A stretch of DNA of 64,000 bases, taken from the NCBI GenBank assembly GCA_900107365.1, contig FNPS01000006.1, positions 125,452 through 189,451 of the forward strand. The letters are read 5' to 3'. Below are positions 60,179 to 64,000 of this stretch, piece by piece. Made by a program: the position numbers and the translations under genes. Each line of letters starts with the position of its first letter. Position 1 is the first letter of the stretch. This stretch comes from Flavobacterium aquidurense. GTDB lineage: Bacteria > Bacteroidota > Bacteroidia > Flavobacteriales > Flavobacteriaceae. Under the pieces are notes generated by a model. The model was given only the letters and a program-made list of their open reading frames with translations, ran no database searches and had not been told where the DNA came from.

Positions 60179-60289
60179 GTTATCACGAAAGGCGGAGGGA
60201 TAGACCCGATGAAACCTTAGCAACCCTTTATCATAAAGAAGGTGCTAAATTCTACTTTACACTAATTCATAGTATTAAAGATAGATAAC
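60179..60289 (+). promoter_or_regulatory. SAM-I (S-box) riboswitch upstream of metH
   Basis: Core motifs GGCGGAGGGATAGACCCGAT, GAAACCTTAGCAACCC, AAGGTGCTAAATTCTAC and the closing GTTATC / GATAAC helix are clear. The distance to the first metH start (about 330 nt) is large, and the gap contains a structured element and hairpins. Confidence 0.93.
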
Positions 60290-60373
60290 ACAAATACATA
60301 AAGTATTTCCTCAACTTTTCCTGACAACCTTACAATATTATTTTACTGAATTCACAGTTTAATGAGCGAATTA

Positions 60374-60476
60374 TTGGCGCATTTATGCCAACATCGTTCC
60401 CGCTTTTCGTTGCAATCTTTTGTCCGCCGGGGTGGACAAAAGGATTTCCACTTCAATCGGGGCTAATTAGCCAACA
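60374..60476 (-). ncRNA. Structured element A (two 17-20-nt motifs around a hairpin), minus strand
   Basis: On the minus strand: GATTGAAGTGGAAATCC (60458-60442), a hairpin TTTTGTCC / GGACAAAA (60418-60441), then GATTGCAACGAAAAGCGGG (60417-60399). Outer hairpins GGCTAATTAGCC and TTGGCGCATTTATGCCAA flank it. Motif order and spacing match element B at 62280-62380. It may be a structured RNA or a mobile repeat. Confidence 0.55.
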
Positions 60477-60516
60477 ATAGTGAATTTTTGGAATCAATGT
60501 GAATCAAAACGCGTAT

Positions 60517-60543
60517 CCTAACAGGTTTTCAAAACCTGTTAGG
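60517..60543. repeat. 27-nt hairpin CCTAACAGGTTTTC / GAAAACCTGTTAGG type
   Basis: Near-perfect fold-back of 13-bp arms. A related unit CCTGCAAGGTTT...AAACCTTGCAGG lies at 62455-62481. Confidence 0.65.
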
Positions 60544-60565
60544 TATGTTTTAAATAATAGAATAA

Positions 60566-60604
60566 AAAACTTAGCATCTTAGTGCCTCAGCACCTTAGTA
60601 GCTA
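60566..60604. repeat. CTTAGCATCTTAGTGCCTCAGC repeat before metH part 1
   Basis: Four to five units, ending 14 nt before the start codon. Confidence 0.6.
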
Positions 60605-60617
60605 AAAGACAAAAGAA

Positions 60618-61622
60618 ATGGCAATAACTATTCAGGAAGCAATTAAAAAAAATATACTAATCCTTGACGGGGCAATGGGAACAATGCTGCAACGCTATAA
60701 TTTCTCAGAAGAAGATTTCAGGGGAGAGCGTTTCAAAGATTTTCCACATCCGTTAAAAGGAAACAACGATTTACTATCCATAACACAACCACAAGCGATC
60801 CGCGATGTTCACGCAGCGTATTTTGATGCTGGCGCAGACATTGTCGAAACCAATACTTTTTCAGGAACTACGATCGGTATGGCCGACTATTTCCTGGAAG
60901 ATTTGGTTTACGAATTAAACTACGAATCGGCTAAAATTGCGCGTGCAGTAGCAGATGAATTTACAGCTAAAAATCCAGACAAACCACGTTTCGTTGCCGG
61001 ATCCATCGGACCGACAAACAGAACAGCAAGTATGTCGCCAGATGTAAACGATCCGGGTTACAGAGCTGTAACTTTTGATGATTTGCGAATTGCGTACAAA
61101 CAACAAGTAGAAGCGTTAATGGATGGCGGATGTGATTTACTTTTAGTAGAAACAATCTTTGATACGTTAAACGCAAAAGCAGCACTTTTCGCCATTGAAG
61201 AAGTAAAAGACGAACGTAATCTTGATATTCCAATCATGGTTTCAGGAACGATTACCGATGCTTCAGGAAGAACACTTTCCGGGCAAACGGTTGAAGCTTT
61301 TCTTATTTCAGTATCCCATATTCCGTTATTAAGCGTAGGTTTCAACTGTGCTCTTGGAGCCGATTTGTTAAAACCGTATTTAAAAACATTATCACAGCAT
61401 ACACAATTCAATGTTTCGGCACACCCAAATGCAGGTTTGCCAAACGCGTTCGGACAATATGATGAAACACCAGAACAAACTCAGGCTTTAATCAAAGAAT
61501 ATTTAGACGATAATTTAATCAATATAATTGGTGGTTGTTGCGGAACAACTCCGGATCATATTCGATTGATTGCTGAGGTTGCGAAGGATTATAAGCCACG
61601 TGTGGCACCGGTATTGGCATAA
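60618..61622 (+). CDS. metH: Methionine synthase, homocysteine-binding half (split MetH part 1)
   Basis: This 334-aa protein corresponds to the N-terminal Hcy-binding domain of cobalamin-dependent MetH. Hallmarks are [44 protein letters not shown] and the zinc-binding cysteines in [10 protein letters not shown] and [12 protein letters not shown]. It activates homocysteine for methylation. The rest of MetH is encoded by a separate ORF starting at 62543. It sits behind a SAM-I riboswitch. Confidence 0.95.
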   Translation: MAITIQEAIKKNILILDGAMGTMLQRYNFSEEDFRGERFKDFPHPLKGNNDLLSITQPQAIRDVHAAYFDAGADIVETNTFSGTTIGMADYFLEDLVYELNYESAKIARAVADEFTAKNPDKPRFVAGSIGPTNRTASMSPDVNDPGYRAVTFDDLRIAYKQQVEALMDGGCDLLLVETIFDTLNAKAALFAIEEVKDERNLDIPIMVSGTITDASGRTLSGQTVEAFLISVSHIPLLSVGFNCALGADLLKPYLKTLSQHTQFNVSAHPNAGLPNAFGQYDETPEQTQALIKEYLDDNLINIIGGCCGTTPDHIRLIAEVAKDYKPRVAPVLA

Positions 61623-61700
61623 TGATTTTCATTTCCTGCATGGTTTTAGAAACCTTGTAGGTTTAAATTTAGTGGTTGATTTTAAAGTTTAAACTATTTA

Positions 61701-61964
61701 ATGGAAAAAGCAGAGCATGTAGTGTATTCAGAAAATGGAGAAGTTTTTAACGCATTTTTAAACTCTAATTGGTATGATACCATGAGTCCATATTTATATT
61801 GTGTGTCTCAATTAAAAAGTATTAAAAGCAAGATTGACAATAACGAAAAATTTAAAATAGAAAGTAATGGTAAAATATATCATATCACGACCAATTTAGA
61901 ATTTAGGAACTGGATAGAAAAAGTGTTTTACGGAGGGTTTGAAAAACATGTTTTTATTGATTAA
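61701..61964 (+). CDS. Hypothetical protein between the two metH halves
   Basis: This 87-aa protein is unrecognised. It is hydrophilic, with no signal peptide or membrane helix: MEKAEHVVYSENGEVFNAF, then NWYDTMSPYLYCVSQLKSIK, and ends FEKHVFID. Codon use looks normal and the start has an A-rich leader, so it may be real. It interrupts the metH pair and could be an insertion rather than a functional partner. Confidence 0.5.
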   Translation: MEKAEHVVYSENGEVFNAFLNSNWYDTMSPYLYCVSQLKSIKSKIDNNEKFKIESNGKIYHITTNLEFRNWIEKVFYGGFEKHVFID

Positions 61965-62034
61965 AAATTAATAACAAACTTTTAAGGTTTTGAAAACATT
62001 AAAGGAAACATAGAGTGAAAATCTCTTTAAAAAA

Positions 62035-62222
62035 GTTCCGGAGGAACGAAATTTTGGTAGCAACGGAATTTATACCGTTGAAATGATAAGCGATCCAAAT
62101 AATAGCTCCGTAGGAGCCCATTTGCTAGCGCGAGCTTCCAGCTCGTGCCCACAAAGAAAATTATTATTAGAGTTTAAAATTTATAGTTGGAATGTGCACG
62201 AGCGGGACGCTCGCGCCAGCAA
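62035..62222. repeat. REP-like repeats: CCGGAGGAACG unit and CTAGCGCGAGC / GCTCGCGCCAGC pair
   Basis: First AGTTCCGGAGGAACGAAAT with TAGCAACGG...CCGTTG. Then GCTCCGTAGGAGC and GCTAGCGCGAGCTTCCAGCTCGTGCC, facing GCACGAGCGGGACGCTCGCGCCAGC across about 45 bp. This makes a large imperfect inverted repeat with GC-rich ends. Confidence 0.72.
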
Positions 62223-62273
62223 AAGAAAAATATAATTAAAATTTCGGAAAATCATAAATCATCTTATGAAACC

Positions 62274-62380
62274 GATACTGCGTGAGGGATAGAAGTGAAA
62301 AGCCCGCAGACCAATGCAGTGATAACGAAATTGGTCGAGGACTTGTAACGGATAGCCCGGTTCGCCTTTTTCGGCGAACA
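62274..62380 (+). ncRNA. Structured element B upstream of metH part 2
   Basis: GGGATAGAAGTGAAAAGCCC (62286-62305), hairpin GACCAAT / ATTGGTC (62309-62336), GGACTTGTAACGGATAGCCC (62339-62358), then hairpin GTTCGCC / GGCGAAC (62360-62379). The two 20-nt motifs match those of element A on the opposite strand upstream of metH part 1. It could belong to a known Bacteroidota RNA such as Flavo-1; I could not check. Position after repeats and before metH allows either a cis-element or a dispersed repeat. Confidence 0.6.
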
Positions 62381-62454
62381 CGCCCAAAATATTTAAGAAT
62401 TAAAGCTTTTAAACCTATCGATTCTGATAGGGTTTAGAATAAAAAATAAACATA

Positions 62455-62481
62455 CCTGCAAGGTTTCGAAAACCTTGCAGG
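62455..62481. repeat. 27-nt hairpin CCTGCAAGGTTT / AAACCTTGCAGG
   Basis: Near-perfect 12-bp arms. It could terminate weakly or be a dispersed hairpin; relatives at 60517 and a decayed one near 61638. Confidence 0.6.
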
Positions 62482-62498
62482 AAAAACAAAGAAAAAAA

Positions 62499-62538
62499 AC
62501 TCAGAACCTTAGAATCTCAGGATCTTAGTAACTTAAAA
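62499..62538. repeat. CTCAGAACCTTAGAATCTCAGG repeat before metH part 2
   Basis: Four units, ending 4 nt before the start codon. Confidence 0.6.
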
Positions 62539-62542
62539 AGAA

Positions 62543-64000
62543 ATGGCAGAAAAAAGAAGAGACCTTGTATTAGCAGGATTAGAACCATTGATTATTACGC
62601 CCGAAAGTGTTTTTGTAAACGTTGGGGAACGTACGAATGTAACAGGTTCGCGAAAATTCCTTCGCTTGATCAAGGAAGAGAAATATGACGAGGCGCTTGA
62701 TATTGCAAGACAACAAGTAGAAGGTGGAGCACAAATCATCGATATTAATATGGATGAAGGAATGCTTGATGGGGTTCAGGCAATGACAAAATTCCTGAAT
62801 TTAATTGCATCAGAACCGGATATTTCGAGAGTGCCGATTATGATCGACAGCTCGAAATGGGAAATCATCGAAGCGGGTCTTAAAGTAGTACAGGGAAAAA
62901 GTGTTGTCAACTCGATTTCACTGAAAGAAGGGGAAGAAGCCTTTATTCATCACGCCAAATTAATCAAACGATACGGAGCTGCGGCTATTATTATGGCTTT
63001 TGACGAAGTAGGTCAGGCGGATAATTTTGACCGAAGAGTCGAAATCTGTCAGCGTTCGTATGATATTTTGGTTAACAAAGTTGGTTTTCCTCCGCAAGAT
63101 ATCATTTTCGATTTAAATATTTTCCCCGTTGCAACCGGAATGGAAGAACATCGCTTAAATGCTTTGGACTTTTTTAGAGGGACAAAATGGGTTAGAGATA
63201 ATTTGCCTCACGCACATATTAGTGGTGGAGTAAGTAACGTTTCATTTTCTTTTAGAGGAAACGATCATGTTCGTGAAGCGATGCACTCGGTGTTTTTATA
63301 CCACGCGATCAAGAACGGGATGACGATGGGAATCGTGAATCCGGAAATGCTTTCGATTTACGATGATATTCCAAAAGATTTATTAGAGCACGTTGAAGAC
63401 GTAATTTTAAATAGACGCGACGATGCAACAGAACGACTTTTGGATTTTGCTGAAAACGTAAAAGGCGAAGTAAAATCAGATGAAAAAGCGATTCAGGAAT
63501 GGCGTTTAGGAACGGTTCAGGAGAGAATTACGCATTCATTAGTAAAAGGAGTTGATGCTTTTATTGAAGAAGATGTTGAAGAAGCGCGTTTAGCGGCTGT
63601 AAAACCTATTGAAGTTATCGAAATCAATTTGATGACGGGAATGAATGTGGTTGGAGATTTATTTGGAAGCGGAAAAATGTTCCTGCCTCAGGTTGTAAAA
63701 TCGGCACGTGTAATGAAAAAAGCCGTTGCTTATTTATTGCCTTATATTGAAGCCAGCAAACAAGCCGGAGACAAACAAGGAAACGGGAAAATCCTGATGG
63801 CGACTGTAAAAGGTGATGTTCACGATATTGGTAAAAATATTGTTTCGGTGGTTTTGGCTTGTAATAACTACGAGATTGTAGATCTTGGCGTTATGGTGCC
63901 TCCGGAAAAAATTATTGCGGCTGCGATTGAACATAATGTTGATATTATTGGACTAAGCGGACTGATCACGCCTTCGCTTGATGAAATGGTTTATCTGGCC
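62543..64000 (+). CDS. metH: Methionine synthase, folate/cobalamin-binding half (split MetH part 2, 3' end outside window)
   Basis: 486 codons are visible, open to the window edge. The pterin-binding domain comes first ([68 protein letters not shown]). The cobalamin cap follows, then the B12-binding domain with [20 protein letters not shown] (DxHxxG) and [13 protein letters not shown]. It carries methyl from methyltetrahydrofolate through B12 to homocysteine bound by part 1. The SAM-dependent reactivation domain should lie past the edge. The start at 62543 ([12 protein letters not shown]) opens with no overlap to part 1. Confidence 0.95.
   Translation, partial: MAEKRRDLVLAGLEPLIITPESVFVNVGERTNVTGSRKFLRLIKEEKYDEALDIARQQVEGGAQIIDINMDEGMLDGVQAMTKFLNLIASEPDISRVPIMIDSSKWEIIEAGLKVVQGKSVVNSISLKEGEEAFIHHAKLIKRYGAAAIIMAFDEVGQADNFDRRVEICQRSYDILVNKVGFPPQDIIFDLNIFPVATGMEEHRLNALDFFRGTKWVRDNLPHAHISGGVSNVSFSFRGNDHVREAMHSVFLYHAIKNGMTMGIVNPEMLSIYDDIPKDLLEHVEDVILNRRDDATERLLDFAENVKGEVKSDEKAIQEWRLGTVQERITHSLVKGVDAFIEEDVEEARLAAVKPIEVIEINLMTGMNVVGDLFGSGKMFLPQVVKSARVMKKAVAYLLPYIEASKQAGDKQGNGKILMATVKGDVHDIGKNIVSVVLACNNYEIVDLGVMVPPEKIIAAAIEHNVDIIGLSGLITPSLDEMVYLA

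Larger units (their letters stand above)
61965..62542. other. 578-bp gap of repeats between the metH halves
   Basis: No gene seen. It holds, in order, a GTTCCGGAGGAAC hairpin unit (62035), a CGAGC repeat pair, structured element B, a GATAGG hairpin, a 27-nt hairpin and CTTAG repeats. The separate entries give details. Confidence 0.6.

Noticed and set aside
60618..64000. metH as one gene broken by a frameshift
   Set aside because: The two halves are 920 bp apart, each has a proper start or stop, and the split falls between domains; separate MetH modules occur in Bacteroidota.

Overview
This window looks like a chromosomal segment of a Flavobacterium (Bacteroidota), close to the F. johnsoniae group. 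The DNA is AT-rich. Promoters fit the flavobacterial pattern TTG-N17-23-TAnnTTTG, and strong Shine-Dalgarno sequences are rare. Marker families include a lipidated TamA (TamL), a PorT/SprT barrel protein of the type IX secretion system, GLPGLI and DUF5686 proteins, a SusC-like CarboxypepD_reg/TonB-receptor-type protein, 2TM proteins and a split MetH. No phage, plasmid, transposase, CRISPR array, rRNA or tRNA was seen.

Bases 1-36822 are mostly housekeeping genes: mreB (cut by the window edge), purH, a MacB-like permease, a cupin-like oxygenase, accD, fbaA, tamL divergent from a TrmH-type methyltransferase, porT-ubiE, folA, thyA, a DUF151 nuclease, etfBA, pdhB, DUF5686, an AlkA-like glycosylase, ppa next to hppA (soluble and membrane pyrophosphatases), a deoxynucleoside kinase, several secreted proteins of unknown or loosely known role, an M28 peptidase and metK.

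Bases 36823-64000 are almost entirely sulfur amino acid metabolism. The methionine part holds metK, metY, a homoserine-dehydrogenase-like protein with degenerate active-site motifs, metX, thrA, an OsmC protein, a MetZ-type sulfhydrylase and split metH. The sulfate assimilation part holds a TSUP permease, cysH, cysD, cysN, sulfite reductase with a HEPN tail, the siroheme genes cobA and cysG-N, and a ferredoxin-NADP reductase-like flavoprotein. An Rrf2-family regulator lies between the two parts.

Regulation is the most striking aspect. I see a SAM-II-like riboswitch on metK and SAM-I riboswitches on metX and metH. There are also four Cys/Met-rich leader peptide ORFs (37169-37234, 37470-37550, 40773-40841, 40966-41013). 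Each is followed by an intrinsic terminator and has a 6-7 nt antiterminator arm in its last codons or just after its stop. They occur as two tandem pairs, and each pair precedes a gene for a small protein (62 and 65 aa). The two small proteins share a C-terminal SLLFxMY motif. A 17-bp motif, consensus AYTAAKYYRRTAGRRTA, occurs at both metY-side leaders, before the Rrf2 gene and before the sulfate operon, and is a good candidate for the Rrf2 operator. Together these suggest a layered cysteine/methionine/SAM control network that I do not recognise as described.

The intergenic regions also hold many repeats: a four-copy 186-bp tandem array, REP-like hairpins, a 144-nt nested palindrome, degenerate repeats directly upstream of start codons, a duplicated cobA 3' end, and a paired structured element before both halves of metH.
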